Assembly: GCA_027574665.1 (NCBI GenBank)
Contig: CM050651.1
Location: 9,611,501 to 9,675,500, forward strand
DNA from: Rhynochetos jubatus
Taxonomy: Eukaryota > Chordata > Aves > Eurypygiformes > Rhynochetidae
Direction of reading: 5' to 3'
DNA: 64,000 nucleotides
Shown here: one piece after another, positions 1 through 12,800 of the stretch
Position numbering within the stretch: the stretch's first letter is position 1
How the letters are laid out: every line of letters begins with the position of its first letter
Made by a program: the position numbers and the translations under genes
Notes under the pieces: model-generated
What the model was told of the DNA's origin: nothing
The model's input: only the letters and a program-made list of their open reading frames with translations
Database searches by the model: none

Positions 1-1781
1 ACTCAGTCTTGGTTTTTCAAATGTGTGGTGTTTCCTCTTGCTTCTCCACTATGGGGATTTTATGGTTTAACTATAACTACGTTCTCTGTGGTAGCACAGT
101 ATGTTTATTCATTTTAGGAGCTAGGCTTCTCGCACGGCTGTTTCCTGAAGGATAGTCTTCCTGTTTCACTCAACATTTATTTGGTGATACTTTGTTTTAC
201 TTTGTTTAATTTTCTGACAGTTACTGGCATGTATTTCTTGCAATATATTAATCACTACAGAAATGCCAAGAAATGCAATTGTGGAAAGCGCTGTTGCGTT
301 ACCAGCCAGTAGCTCTTCCTTCTTTAAACCAATGCTGTACCTGGGAGGGATATGCTGAGGGACCAGGTTTTGTATAGGTACAGATGAAACTATTTTAGTT
401 TTTGATGGGTAGTATGACTCCTATATTTTAATAAAGACATTTTAGATTCTATAACATTTGTTTTTAATTTTCTCTCTTTATATCCCATGAGTTTTCCAGC
501 CATTCCATAAACCAGGAAAAAAATAAAAAGAACATCAGTGTAGGAAGGATATATTTCATATGCAAATGTTATAAACTAGTAGCTTTCTTTCAAACTGGGT
601 TTTGTATCTTGCAAAATAGGAGTTGCTTAGTCACACATCATGAACCAGAGATCTGGAATGTGGCTGTTAAATTCCAGCATTTCACAGGACTGCTTTGTCT
701 AAATCCTTTTTTGGAAATGGTAAGAACTCCCACAGCTTTATACCATTGTCAGATGTTAAATTACATGTCAAATTTCATAGGCTAGCATTCATTCCATTCC
801 TTGAAAAGGAAATAAGCAACCTCTGCCCCCACTGAAAAAGCCTTAGGCCCAGGGGTCTTTCCACAGTAAGGAAAATGATTTTTTCTTTCATGCTTCCTTC
901 TCAAATCCATCTTTATTCAGAATTCTGAGGCTGAAGACAACAACACTTTGCACTTTTCTATTTTGTCCTGACTCTGTATGTGAAGTATGTGGAAGCCTTT
1001 TCTTTGTTAAGCTTTCCTGTGAGTTTAACTTGGTAAGGTCAACCTCTTTTTCCAAATGGGAAACTAAGACACAAATTTGAAGTATTGGGTACCTTGAGTA
1101 CTTGGTGAAGACTTGAGTAGCTTGAAGCTAGGTCCATGCTTAGATAAGGTAAGTACTAGCACGGCAAATATGATGTCCTTAGGAAAAGGGTATTGTTACC
1201 TGTAATTCTTCAACTTTGTGCAGCTTCTCTTCAGGGAAAGTAAATCAATTTCCAATTACGGCTTTCCCCTAAACATCTTGGGGTTTGTATGGGTGTGCTC
1301 CTCCCCATAGCTGTTAACTGCTACTTTGATATTACCCCTTTATAAGCATGATTCACTAAATTTCCTATCATGATAGTTCACACTGTCTTAGTGTCACTTA
1401 ATATTTGTCAGGCTTACGTAAGTCCTGTTTTACAACTGGAAGCGGGGACAGAAAACTCTGTCCTCTTATTTACTGAAAAAACATACCCTTCCTTCCCTTA
1501 TACATGCAACTTCCTCTCTCAGGGTGAACTGCCCAGTTGATTGCGCTTCACATGCACACTAAGCAGAGTGCTGCCTTGCCCAGCATATTAGTCATAGGCA
1601 GTGTGCTTCAACCCTTCTGGGAAGCCCCGGCCAGGAAGGAGGAAAAGGTTAAAATCAAAATTCCACCACTTCTGAACCTCGGCTGCTTCCAAAGGCAGCA
1701 CTTGCAGATCTTCTGGGTCTTAATGCAATGCTCCGGCTCCTTTAGCCAATGTGAAATACCTCTTTCCTTGTTCTTCCAAAG
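1..1781. other. Upstream flank or 5' intron of TNIP3, no gene seen
   Basis: AT-rich single-copy-looking DNA with no open frame resembling a known protein. It probably holds an upstream intron or the 5' flank of TNIP3, because the exon starting at 1782 has a splice acceptor in front of it and so needs an upstream exon. No convincing promoter or upstream exon was recognised here, and the true transcription start may lie outside the window. Confidence 0.4.
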
Positions 1782-1868
1782 ACCCGTGGTGAAACAAATG
1801 CCGAAGGCCGTCTTGGATGCACGTGGGCAGGCGTGAGTGACATGGAAGGCCCAGCAGACCCACTAGAA
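1782..1868 (+). CDS. TNIP3: TNIP3 candidate first coding exon (ATG at 1842)
   Basis: A pyrimidine-rich acceptor ends at 1781 and a strong donor, GAA|GTAAGT, follows 1868. The ATG at 1842 has purine at -3 and G at +4. It opens nine codons (MEGPADPLE) that end in phase 0, which is what the next exon requires. The human protein has a similar short acidic lead-in just before the Ser-x-x-(basic) start of the next segment. The same frame is open back to the acceptor (20 further codons from 1782), so this could instead be an internal coding exon with a start outside the window. Homology here is too short to be decisive; this is the weakest exon of the model. Confidence 0.5.
1798..1836 (+). promoter_or_regulatory. 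Candidate upstream ORF (12 codons) ahead of the TNIP3 ATG
   Basis: If translation starts at 1842, the same exon carries an out-of-frame ATG at 1798. It encodes MPKAVLDARGQA and stops at 1834-1836, five bases before the main ATG. Such an arrangement usually reduces initiation at the main start. It has meaning only if this exon is 5' leader rather than internal coding sequence. Confidence 0.35.
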
Positions 1869-3255
1869 GTAAGTGACTGGACAATTATGGGCTCATTTTT
1901 ACGTTCCAGTAGACTTGTCTGAATGATTTATGCTGTTTTCGGAGCAGAAGGAAATGTTAGAAATAAAAAGTATATGGTCATTTGAATTTGTTGTTATGCA
2001 AAGGGTAGAACGTGGTTCATTTTAGTGACCCAACAACTCCTGTGAGCGGTATTCATGCCAGTTGGTGCTCAGTGTATATATAGCTGTTAGGTTTGTGAGT
2101 TGTCCTATTCACTTTAATAGGACTCTTAAATACATGCCTAAAGCCTGGATTCTGAAAGCATTCCACACGTGAATAACTCCACTGATTGCCAGGTAATTGC
2201 TTCAGGTACTTGAAGTTTAGCATGTTGATGGACTTCTACGGAAAGAGAGGTTGAGTGTTTTCTGGCATGGAAGTCAGTCAAGTGCTCCATATTAACGCTC
2301 AGCAGGACTGGCCATAGGGCAAATATGTGGTCAGGATTTTTGCCTGTGAAAAGACATGACAAAGGTATTTTTTGATCTTCTTCAGTAGTATTTGGTATTA
2401 AATTTTCTAGCTGAAGAAAATACCTTTCTTTCAGGAGATTTAATACCTCAGAAGTGCTCCCACTTTTATTCCAGTTTCTCATATATAGGCTGAGAATTTA
2501 GGGAGGAAAGAAAAAAACCCTGTCCCGATATCTGAACATGGTATGTTTTGGTTTTATGAGCATGTACCTTTTTTCCAGTTCTCTTGATAGCTATCTATAA
2601 GATCACGCTTCTTTTCATGACAATCCACAGAAACTTCTTGGAAATTATGATACACGACATTGCCATTAAAAAAAGGAGGGTTTAGCTGCTGTTGTCCTGC
2701 ATGGGCGAAACTCCACACTTTAATAAACAGCACAATTGCAGACTGATTTCCTAATTTCTCAAAATGGCCTATTCGTTTTCTGTATTGCTTGTTTTGAACT
2801 CATTGTGCTAAAGTTTATTGCCTTGGGCCTGCAAGAATTTACCAGGGGCAATGCTACAAATTATTCTAGTTCTTGTAAATGAAGGGAATCACGCCCACTT
2901 CAAGTTATGCTCGACTTCTGTGGCTTGTACTACTTGTTTGTATTACCATCTGTAAGATAATTAAAATCCTATTTTGTGTTCTATGTCTCCGATGGTACAA
3001 ATAGACACAATTTTGTTTATTTTAGTGTCCATTTGCATAATGCTTCCATTAAAACACACGTTCAGTTAAAGCAGATGTACACTTCAGATTCTGCTGCCAA
3101 CAGGTGTAAAGGTACTGAAATACACGCACAGTGGAAGAAAATGTTGCTGTTCCAGTTTTTTTCCATGTGCATGGCAAGGTGGATGGGAGTTTTATAACCT
3201 AGACGTGAGGAGAATATGCCAAAAGCACTCATTTTTGAACATTTTATTTCTCCAG
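1869..3255 (+). other. TNIP3: TNIP3 intron (after candidate exon 1)
   Basis: AT-rich sequence between the donor at 1869 and the acceptor ending at 3255. No coding segment, repeat family or structured element was recognised in it. Confidence 0.45.
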
Positions 3256-3345
3256 TCAAGGCACACGTTACTGACCAAAAAGAAGACTGTGTCTGCCAGT
3301 TCTCTGCAACAACAGATCCTCTCACTGGAAAGACAGAGACGAGAG
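3256..3345 (+). CDS. TNIP3: TNIP3 exon 2, start of the coiled coil
   Basis: Acceptor TTTATTTCTCCAG|TC and donor GAG|GTAATC enclose 30 codons in phase 0. The translation ends with LQQQILSLERQRRE, which lines up with the human TNIP3 segment SLEQKIRCLEKQRKE. The heptad-like Leu/Ile spacing fits the start of the long coiled coil through which ABIN proteins dimerise. The first half (SRHTLLTKKK) is basic and less conserved. The match is short, but its position immediately before the strongly conserved exon 3, and the matching phase, make it convincing. Confidence 0.85.
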
Positions 3346-4468
3346 GTAATCTTAAATTTATAATTAATCTTTACAGTTATAATGTCCAAGACAGACATTA
3401 CAGTATCAGTAATATGCCTGGGGCAGGAAATGCTTGAATGTATTATCACTGTTACACCGTGTTTATGCTGCTGTTGGTTTTACCCACCAGTTCAGCAAGG
3501 CCTGTGTTTTTCCTGTGGGAATCTCATCCTTCACTCTTGTGAGACAGTTTCTACATGGAGACTTTCTGCCTTGCATTTCTTCACAGCCTGAAGGGTGCCA
3601 GCACTTAAAATAATGTTTAAACTGGTTCCTGTAGTCCTACTTCTCTCTACCAAGCTACCCAGAGTTATATTTGGAGAACTGTTGCTAAAAATGAATGATG
3701 ACTTACTGTAACGCGGCCATGAATCTAGAAGAGCAGAGATTTACATGGTACGAAGGGCAAATTTTCTTAATGATGACTATTGTAAAGGCCAAGAAACCAC
3801 TGTGAGTAATAGCCAGTCGTGTCTGTCACACGTAGCAGCAAATTGGAAGCCATTCTTTTGCCGAGCATCCTAAAGAGTGACCCTATATCCTACAAGGCAG
3901 AATTCGTGAGAGGGACCTATTTGGCTTTTTGCAATAAAATGCACACATGCTGACTTCACTCCTACCACTTAGATGCGTGGTGTTAGCTAATCTTCCCATC
4001 TTGCATGCATACGCTTGCTTGGTGTAGTGGTACTGAGAAAGGCAAGCATCGTTTGCACGCAGTAGTAATGGCAGTTAATAGGAGTCTTCAATTCACTTGT
4101 TTGAAGTCGGAGACCTTCTAATTGGAAATATGTTTATGGAACTTAAAGCAAACTAACAAGAAAATCCTTGGCCATTTAGGAGTTGCAGCTTGGGATTTGT
4201 ACAGTGTGACACATGATTCACCTGGAGCTTATGGTGTATTTGCATGCTTCCTGAATGTTACTTCCTGAGTGTTCGTGTACTTTAACTGAAATATCAAAGC
4301 ACTGGCAGGTGGGCCGTGAAGCTTGCTTTTTCTGAAATGAGCTGGCCAGATAATGAGGGGGTTGTACACAGTCATAACTGGAGGATTAGAATGCCATTCT
4401 ATTTTTTTATTTATTGACAGTGTTGGTTGAAATACAGGTTATTTACTGTGAATTCCTGATAATTACAG
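3346..4468 (+). other. TNIP3: TNIP3 intron 2
   Basis: Single-copy-looking AT-rich intron of 1,123 bases. Nothing else was recognised in it. Confidence 0.8.
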
Positions 4469-4534
4469 CTTCTGGAGGTGAACAAACAATGGGATCATCA
4501 ATTCAGAAATATGAAACAGCTTTATGAAAAACAG
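4469..4534 (+). CDS. TNIP3: TNIP3 exon 3, ABIN homology coiled coil
   Basis: A 66-base exon, acceptor ATTACAG|CTTCTG and donor ACAG|GTAATT, encodes 22 residues beginning LLEVNKQWDHQFRNMKQLYE. This is among the best conserved segments of the ABIN family: human TNIP3 has LLEVNQQWDQQF and TNIP1 has LLEVNKQWDQHF. It belongs to ABIN homology domain 1, the region assigned to A20 binding in the family. Phase 0 on both sides. Confidence 0.95.
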
Positions 4535-5469
4535 GTAATTATGTTGACTACTTCTATTGGAATATATATGCCACCTGCTGATAGTTAAGTCTGTGCTTAC
4601 CGCATACCAACCAGCCGTAGCTATAGTAAATATCTTCAGGGGGAAGGCATCATGTTTACTTTGTCTTTAGCTCAAAAATGAAAAACACTTCATCACATAA
4701 CAGCAAAGCTAATGTGTGTTCAGTCTTCGTTAGGACAAAATAACCAAAATTCCTTTATTTGGTCAAGATTCCATTGGCACAGATTTCATTCCTTGCTTGC
4801 GGCCGTGTGGTATCCTTGCTGCAGACGTATTCAGATGCCTAGTGAGGCTGGCTGCTTACAATTCTGCCTGGTGTTCCCAAAACCAAGTTGGTTCGTCGGT
4901 GGACACTTCTCATCTCCCGTTTCCTTCTGTGAAATGGAAGTTTGCAGAATGACCGCATGTGCTTATCAAGAAAATTTTCTCTGTGATATTGTTCAGCAAG
5001 CTTTACTGAGATCTGGCTCATTTATTTGATTGCCCCTCCACCTGCTCCCCAGAGAGAAGAGGAATTTAAATGGCTCTTCCCCATTTAATAATGGACCATT
5101 TATGCCTCTGGGTAGATCATTCGGATGTGCACTATTGCAGAGGGAGTCCAAATTGCAAAAGAAAAATGAAAAAGTCAAACCAGAAAATTCATTTGGAAGG
5201 ACAGAGACCCATAGTAGCTGTCCTTTGGCAACAAAACTGTGCGAGACCCAACTGGGTTAACACCAACACAGAGTTTACCCAGGATAATTGAGTCTTGACT
5301 GCAGACAGTGTAGCAGAGCTTGGAGGTGGGGAGGGAAAAGTCAGTGACTGCAACCAGATCTACTCCTTTTTGCTGATCTGCTGAGAGCTGAAAGGATTTG
5401 AAGGCACCTTCAAGGTGCTGCACCTTTCAGAATCCACAGTCAGCTCATTATCTGTCACTTGCTTTTCAG
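4535..5469 (+). other. TNIP3: TNIP3 intron 3
   Basis: Intron of 935 bases. Several short open frames overlap here but none resembles a known protein; they are treated as chance. Confidence 0.8.
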
Positions 5470-5601
5470 CTGACAGACATGAAAGCAAAACTGGACGTGT
5501 CAGAGAAGCGAGTCAGTGAGCTGGAGGAAGACAGACGTCGGCAGCATCCAGAAGATGAGAGGTTGCGAGCGCTGGGCAGAGAGAGGCCATTGCAGGAAAC
5601 G
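5470..5601 (+). CDS. TNIP3: TNIP3 exon 4, charged coiled coil
   Basis: Acceptor GCTTTTCAG|CTGACA and donor ACG|GTAGGA bound 44 codons in phase 0. The peptide starts LTDMKAKLDVSEKRVSELEE and continues with a run rich in Arg, Asp and Glu. It corresponds to human AELKTKLDAAERFL followed by a DDRQR-rich stretch. The charged part is a fast-evolving, probably flexible helix. The exon is symmetrical (phase 0/0), so skipping it would keep the frame. Confidence 0.9.
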
Positions 5602-7395
5602 GTAGGAGAGTACACTCTGTTACCCGGTTTGTGCACAGTGTTGAACTCTGTCTTGCCTTTCCGCTTTCTCTTCTCACGAGTGCCAGGGCATGAGCTGTCG
5701 TACGGCTGTGAGATGAGATTGTGGTGTTGAGTGCTCTTCATTATTGTACCCAGCGGCTGATCTGTCTGATCAGAGAACTGTGTGTAAAAAGAGTAATTTC
5801 GATAGAAACTGGCAGAGAGCACAGCAATAGTGTGTGTGGGAGAGTAAAGAGCAGATTGATGTGAATACTACAGAGATGTTCTTCCTTACTGTTCAGTTCA
5901 GGGTGAATTTCTTGGTCAACAAAAACGCTACAGTGATTTCACATGATTCCATTTGGAATGTCGTTGCAGATGTTACACGAAATGCTAGATAATAAATACT
6001 TGAAGGAATAAATTCAGGTCCAGACACATTTCGGTACTGACAATATAGGCTTTTTTTTTATATGGGTGCTATCTGTCTCAGCTCCCTGTAAACATTAGTG
6101 ATGTAGTCAGTGTGGTTATTAGGACTGAAAGAGGCTGGGCTGGTCAGCTGCTCTGCAGACGTGTTCACCTCACCCTGATGCTGCTTGGGGACCCCTCTCA
6201 GGACTCCTTAGGCACTGGCTGTTGTGTAGGCATTCGGATCTAAAGTTAGATCCTTAAGCTGAATTCCCACTGCAGTGAAACCACCCAAGTGATTGGCATA
6301 CTTATGCACAAAACTTTGTGCCTGTTTTACAAGCACCACGGAGTGATGCTTCCTGTTCTCATTCTGCTCCATGGTGTCACACACTCCATAACCTCTTGTA
6401 AGAATTTCTGGCTTGTTCTCTGATGACTGAAGTCGGGATTCTCTATTCGCTTGATAACATGAAACAAACCTGAAAACAAGTGGCAATCAATCACATCACT
6501 TTCAGGCTCAAATAAGATGTAAGTTAGCTGCTGCAAGAAAAGAAATGCAAAGCCCTTAGCTTTTATCTTCATAAGCAGGATGTCCATCTTACTTGCTTAT
6601 CAATTACAGCATGGTCTGAGCTGAGCACATGCTTGATTTCCAACCAATAGGACCATTCACATGTTTTAAAGCAAACTATGTTGTTATGTACTTACATCCC
6701 TTGAATCCCTGACTATATTTGCTCCGAGTGTGTATTCAGTGCCAGATAATCTGTCTTTCTGTTCATATTACTAATATTTTTAACTGCCTGTCCTTTAATA
6801 CATGATAACTGGGAAATATAGCCCTTAGCTACCTTTTTGAAAAGGTAAGGATGAGCAGGACACACTCCCAGTTTTTTTATTGTGTACATGAATAATGAGC
6901 TAAATGATGATATAATCAAAAAATCTCTGACAGGAACAAGTTAACCTCTATGTAATTTAAGCCTTAGATCAGCAATTTCTTTACAAATGATATACTCAGC
7001 CACTAAATGCTTCCATTTACTATGAATTTCTTTACTTTTTGGATGTCATGTAGGAGTGCAGGAAATCTACACCTTTTCAGAGGCTGCTGCTAAAACAGAG
7101 ATTTTAAATGAGCAACAGGGATTGTAACACCCATGGCAACTAGAGTAGGCACAGCTGCTATCCTATGCTGCCCATAGGGGTGGATAGAGAAAAAGCAGTG
7201 CCAGGGGATGACTCAGAAAAATGCATGAAGATGTGTTCATCTTGAAAGCACGTGAGCAGGCTTGTTGCTTTAAAGTTCAGCACATAAGGAAGAGGCCCAA
7301 ACTGACAGATCTACCAAGATTAGATTTTTAGGGCTTTGTTTGTAGGAGTTTTGTTCTGCAGCAACTAACATTCTTCATACCTGCAACTGTTTTTT

Positions 7396-7426
7396 TATAT
7401 ATGTATATATATATATATATATATAT
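7396..7426. repeat. (TA)n microsatellite
   Basis: An almost pure alternating TA tract of about 30 bases with one G interruption, following a T run. It is likely to vary in length between individuals. Confidence 0.9.
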
Positions 7427-8080
7427 GAGCATCTGTGTGTATATTTTTTTTTCTTTCCTTGAAAGATAACAACCCTTTCTTTTTGAGATGTTTTACTTAC
7501 CTCCCCTGTAGCCATGGAGCGGGGGCGGGCTGTACAGGGCAATTGTCAGAGCAAAGTAATAAGAGCTTGTGTAAATAATAAGTTTGCTCTCTACTTGTTC
7601 ATCTAGTCCAGCAGCCTGACAACACCTTTTAGATTTGTATACTCAGAGTGGCCATTCTCTGGGAGCTCTGCTAATGCACTTGGAGGCAGGGCTCTCACAG
7701 AATGAATGATCTGAACTTTCTGCCCCACATCCTCCATGGCCCACAGAGGAAAACTGATTGTTTTGGAGATTTAATGTTTTTTTGTTCTTTCTCTCTGGAC
7801 CCAAAGACAGGAATCAAAAACCAACCTAGTCACTGGAAAGTCTAGGTGCCATAACCCTAAGATGCAGTGTTGAGGAAGAAGCAGTAAGGTGTAAGAATTC
7901 AGATTATTCAAAAACCTGAACAAACTGAAAATCTGTAGTTACAGAGGATTTTAGGGTGTTGTTTTTTCTTTAATATCTTAAAACATACATGCACATGCCA
8001 GCTTGGCCTTACACCTAGATGAGTTCCTATGCATAATGCAGATACCCTGCTAATCTTGCCCAGTTTTTGGAGAAAATGAA

Positions 8081-8603
8081 ATCATAGAATTATAGCATGG
8101 TTTGGGCTGGAAGGGACCTTAAAGACCATCTAGTTCCAACCCCCCTGCCATGGGCAGGGACACCCTCCACTAGACCAGGTTACTCCAAGCCTCATCCACC
8201 TGGCCTTTTGAACACTTCAGGGATGAGGCATCGACAGCTTCTCTGGGCAACCTGTCCCAGTGCCTCACCACCCTCTCCAGGAAGAACTTCTTCCTGATAA
8301 CTAATCTAAATCTCCCTGCTTTCAATTTAAACCCATTACCCCTTGTCCTGTCACTACAGGCCCTTGTAAAAAGTCCCCCCCAGATTCCTTGTCAGCCCCT
8401 TCAGGCCCTGGAAGGTGCTATAAGGTCTCCCCGGAGCCTTCTCTTCTCCAGGCTGAACAAGCCCAACTCTCCCAGCCTGTCCCCATAGCAGAGGTGCTCC
8501 AGCCCTCAGAGCATCTTCGTGGCCTCCTCTGGACTCGCTCCAACTGGTTGATATCCTTCTTATACTGGGGGCCCCTGAGCTGGATGCAGTCCTTCAGGTG
8601 GGG
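8081..8603 (-). mobile_element. CR1 non-LTR retroposon, 5'-truncated, antisense
   Basis: The left end reads ATCATAGAATTATAG, the reverse complement of the ATTCTATGAT-like repeats that end CR1 elements. It is followed by the typical antisense CR1 text, for example GGCTGGAAGGGACCTTAAAG and CTCTCCAGGCTGAACAAGCC (spelt TTCTCCAGGCTGAACAAGCC here). About 523 bases of the 3' part remain; the 5' part, including most of the reverse transcriptase region, is absent, as is usual for CR1. It is inserted on the minus strand within TNIP3 intron 4. The short open frames within it are not genes. Confidence 0.95.
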
Positions 8604-9762
8604 AAATAGTCCAACTAACTTAAACCAAAGGAAAATAAAGCTACCTGATTTGTAACCAACAGTTTCTCAGGTTTGTTTTTCAGTGGCTCAATTAGCAAAC
8701 GGTGATGGATTTCTCATGAACTCGAACTGCAAATGCCTAGTAGCTGGCTGCACAGATAGGCCTGTTGCACAGGAAGAAAAGCATTCATATGGTGTCTTGT
8801 GCTTGTGATTGTTGGCTCTCACTTTTTTAATCACATATAGCAACTGCAGAAGAATATTTGAAATACTTTTTTTTTCTTGTAGAATGGGCCATTCTGTTTC
8901 ATATGTCTGAAGAGCTTTGGTCTAGGACAGTGGCAAAAGCAGGCTAGCAAGGAATGTGTTACCCTTGTGAGAGAAGCTTACACAATGCCATTTGCTTCAG
9001 GGTCTGCTTCAGTTCTTAGCTCCCTTCACTGCAAACTGAAAATAGCCACACTGAAAGCAATAGGGCAAGAGAATTAAACTATCTATCCTAATAATTCCTG
9101 TAGTACCATCTTGAATGACTAGTGTGTAAACCCTGCTGCAAGTAGGAACATCTTCCTGGTAGTTTGCTGGGGTGGGAACAGTGTAGGCACATGTACTAGG
9201 AATGGTCAAGCTCAAGTCAACAACAACTGTCACGGAGTCATAAAAAGTGGATTTTTAAGCCCTGGTTGGTAGCTTGGTAATTCTAGCGCAGAGAGAGACC
9301 TGCATCAGTCTTGCGTGTAGTGGAAAAAGCTTTCAGAGTATGTGATACCGCGTTCTGGTTTTGTCTTTAATATTGTATGACACTGGGAACGGTTGGGACT
9401 CTACCAGCGTTTAGCCCTGGCCTTACACTTTGAGTACATAAAAGTAGTGAACATTTGGGATAGTCATCTGTACGGTACTGATCTGCTTGTCCTTTGTGCA
9501 ACTGCAGACTGTAGAGAGGAGCGGTTTAGTCTGGTATGTTGTCTCTGCCTCATCATATGGTGAGTGGTCAAAACAATTGCAACAGACTTAATCATATCTG
9601 GTTTTTACTAACCATCTGCCTTCCTGTTGTGTCCTGTCCCAGCTGTATTTGGGACAACAAAAATGCAGCACATCTGCCAGACAGCAGATATTCTGAAGAT
9701 TGTTCTTGAAAAATGGTTCCATCTGCATTTCAGCAGCATCTCGCTGTATTTTTGCATCCTAG

Positions 9763-9891
9763 AAAGAAACAAAGGTCCTTAGTGAAGCTCTCCATGAAAT
9801 GAAGGAAGAGAACAAGCTCCTGAAGCAGAAGAACACCTCCATGATCAGAAAGAACGAACACTATCAGTGTGAAATAAGTCGTCTCAATAAG
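9763..9891 (+). CDS. TNIP3: TNIP3 exon 5, conserved EENKLLK coiled coil
   Basis: Acceptor GCATCCTAG|AAAGAA and donor AAG|GTATGA enclose 43 codons in phase 0. The peptide contains LHEMKEENKLLKQKNTS and ends EHYQCEISRLNK. Human TNIP3 has LHELKEENKLLKGKNT and EHYECEIKRLNK at the same place, an unmistakable match. It forms the central coiled coil leading to the ubiquitin-binding segment. Confidence 0.97.
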
Positions 9892-12800
9892 GTATGAACA
9901 AAAGTGGTCCACTTACCAGGACCTCTTCCTTTAATTCTGGGATCTCTGTGGTCAAGCAGTGACACTACCAGATGCCCATCTTTTCAGTTCTGGGTGAACA
10001 ACCTGTTTGTTCCTGATGGCAAACTCAGGATCACCATTTGGGAACTGGGGAAACAAACAAAAACTTAGTTTAGCTAATACCTGTACGTGCTGTTCTCGGC
10101 AGGTTGCGTTGTAAAGAGGAAAGTTAGGAAAATCTTGGGCTTCTCCTGTGGAACCTCTCTACGTGTCACATCTATGCTCTTACTACATTATCCCTCCTTA
10201 GAACAAAAGGGAAATGGCACGAAGATGCTTTCATATGTATCCAGTGAAACGCTGTGATTAAAAGAAAAATCAGTTTAAAAACTGTTGTTTTACATATATT
10301 CTGTTTTCGAGGATAATGGCCTCTCTTCACAAGAAATGCTCCTCTTTTTTATATATCTATTCATACATACAAGTATTATGTGTATATATCTCATTGAGAA
10401 AATAGACATAAAATAACTAAATGGGATTTTTTTTTTAACTGAGGGAAAGTAATAAATGTAACTTTGTTTAATCAAAAGATCACATAAAGCAGTGGGTGTT
10501 TTCTAACAATTTTGTATTTCATGGTGAACCACAAACACTTCCTGAGGAAATGCACTGCAGTAACCATTGCTATGTAACTTTAAGTGATACACAAGCTAAA
10601 GGGCCATGATGTGCAAAAATCAAGGCAAAAAAGTAATGTTGCCATATTAAAAAATCTGACAGACATGTGATCTCTAGCTCTTCCTGAAATGCATTAACAG
10701 GGCTTGCTCAAAGCCTCAGAGTAATTTGCGTTCAAGATCTTGTTTGTAAAACAACTTATTTCAGTGTTTTATATTGCTGTCTTATCTTACGATGGTGTTG
10801 GAACTGAGACAGATGGGTAAATAGGCCATTCTTTCAAAGGAAACATCAATTTACTGCATTTCTGTGTATTTGCATCCTTCAAATCTTGTGTGATGAAGGC
10901 ACGTAAGATGGGAAGAGACCTTCTGGGCCCTTGTAAGTCTAGTGCCCTGCTATTGCAGGTTCAGTGACTTGCAGTTCTTACAAATTCTCCAAAATCAAAT
11001 TACTTTTTCCCTAAAAATACTTAAGCTCCTTCTCCCTGTGCTTCTGTTAGAAGGCTGTTCTGGAACTGTAACCCTTCTTTCATTAGATACTTTCATCTCT
11101 TTCAATTGGACTGAATTTATGTTGGCCAGATGATACTCATTTGTTCTTCTGGTGGTAGTGTCAAACTTCACACAAGGAGTGAAGCCAGATCCATTCTCTC
11201 CATGAAGCACAACTGTCCTCTAGTAAAAACACAATTGCTCTCAAGGGCACTTGCTCTTTCTTTATAGCTACAGAGGGCAATTGTGGTTTCACTAGAGGAC
11301 ATTTTAGCTAAGCTGACCCAGCTCTTCTTGTCTTTTAAAATACAACTACGCCTGCTGATACGCGTGTTGTTTCACCTCAGTCATTTAAAACTGCTCAGTT
11401 CTCAGTTTATGGAAAATACTACTACTTGTTTCAAAGTACATTAGGCTTATTACTTTAAGTACATTGACCTTTATACTTTTGGCTTCATCCAACTTTGACT
11501 TAGTCATCTGAAGTAGCCAAAGTGTAGAGTCTGACTTGATCGTACTGTGATGTCTGCAGCACGAAAGTGATGTTGCAGTGCCATATTAGTTTGCAATGCT
11601 ATATCCCAAGATTATTGGCTTTTCTGTGGCTGTTTCAGTGTTCACCATATTTTTCAAGTACAAGCCACCTTTCTGACTTATTTCATAACTTTGGTACAGA
11701 GCCACCTCAACTGTTATTTAAAGATAGACTAATAACATCTCATGTATTTCTCCTGATAAGAAAATGTGTTTTTTTATGAAAGACATCAGGTTAAAGAGTG
11801 CTTTACTTAATCCCATTTCTCATGTCTATAAAGCCATTCTCTTCGAAATGTCCTCCCAAGCCTAACCTACACTTGAGGTTAGATTAAGAGGTTTCTAGGT
11901 ACATGGGCCACTTACCCTTTTTGTAGCTTTGGAAACCAAGGTAGTTATTTTTCAGTCATGCAGTTTCATTTTTGATGTTGAAAAATTCAGAACCTCTGTG
12001 CTGCTTGTCTTGCAATTTCAGGTTTCAATTCTCAGTACTTCTGAATGAATGTTATTTAACACCACATTAAATTAAGCTCAGTTTAACTCAGTCAGCTGTG
12101 AGTTTTCTCGTTGGTACACCTTCCTAGCTGTTAGCCGCCCTGCCACAGTGCTAGACAGTATTTCCAATAACGAGGGTAATGTATTTAGTCTTGCTTTTCT
12201 GTGTAATGCCTTCTTTTACTCCTTTTTATAGCGGGAAAAATTAAATTTACAGTTACATGTATATATTTTATAGTTTAATTTCTCTTGCAACATACAGCTC
12301 AGTGTGACTCTCTCTCTGACCCTGCACTTTCATCTAAAGCTACCAAAAGCAGTAGCTTTTGTTGGGATGAAATCCTTTCTCCAGTCCCTAAGGGCATATT
12401 GTTTTTTCTTCTTTAAATTATTCATCTAGCTGTCTCTCAAGCATTTTCCTATACATTTTTTTTCGGCTTCCTTGAGATACGGTTTTCTGAGTCGTTTGTT
12501 TGATTGGGTTTTTTGTACTTTGAACTTTAATGAAGTAGGAATAACCAAATGATCTGAAAAAAATAGTGTGCAGGACCAGTTACATAAGGTGCCTGGAAGT
12601 TGTTTGTCATTTCTTGGATTTGCTAATTTGAAATTACCAGTCTTAGTAAATAGCTTATTACTTTTCCTTTCAAGTGTCTCATGATCATTTTAATCACAGT
12701 TTTTCCTTAAAACCAGTGAAACAGTAATATCTTCGTTTCTTCCATAAATTACAGCCCCACCTTTTGTCAGTTGAGAGTGATGGGAATTTTGAAAGAAAAA

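Larger units (their letters stand above)
5602..9762 (+). other. TNIP3: TNIP3 intron 4, carrying a CR1 copy and a TA microsatellite
   Basis: Intron of 4.16 kb. It contains a (TA)n tract near 7.4 kb and an antisense CR1 retroposon at 8.08-8.60 kb. Nothing else was recognised. Confidence 0.85.

Noticed and set aside
8097-8655. Open frames of 66 and 88 codons
   Set aside because: They are mostly translations of the antisense CR1 copy, not genes.
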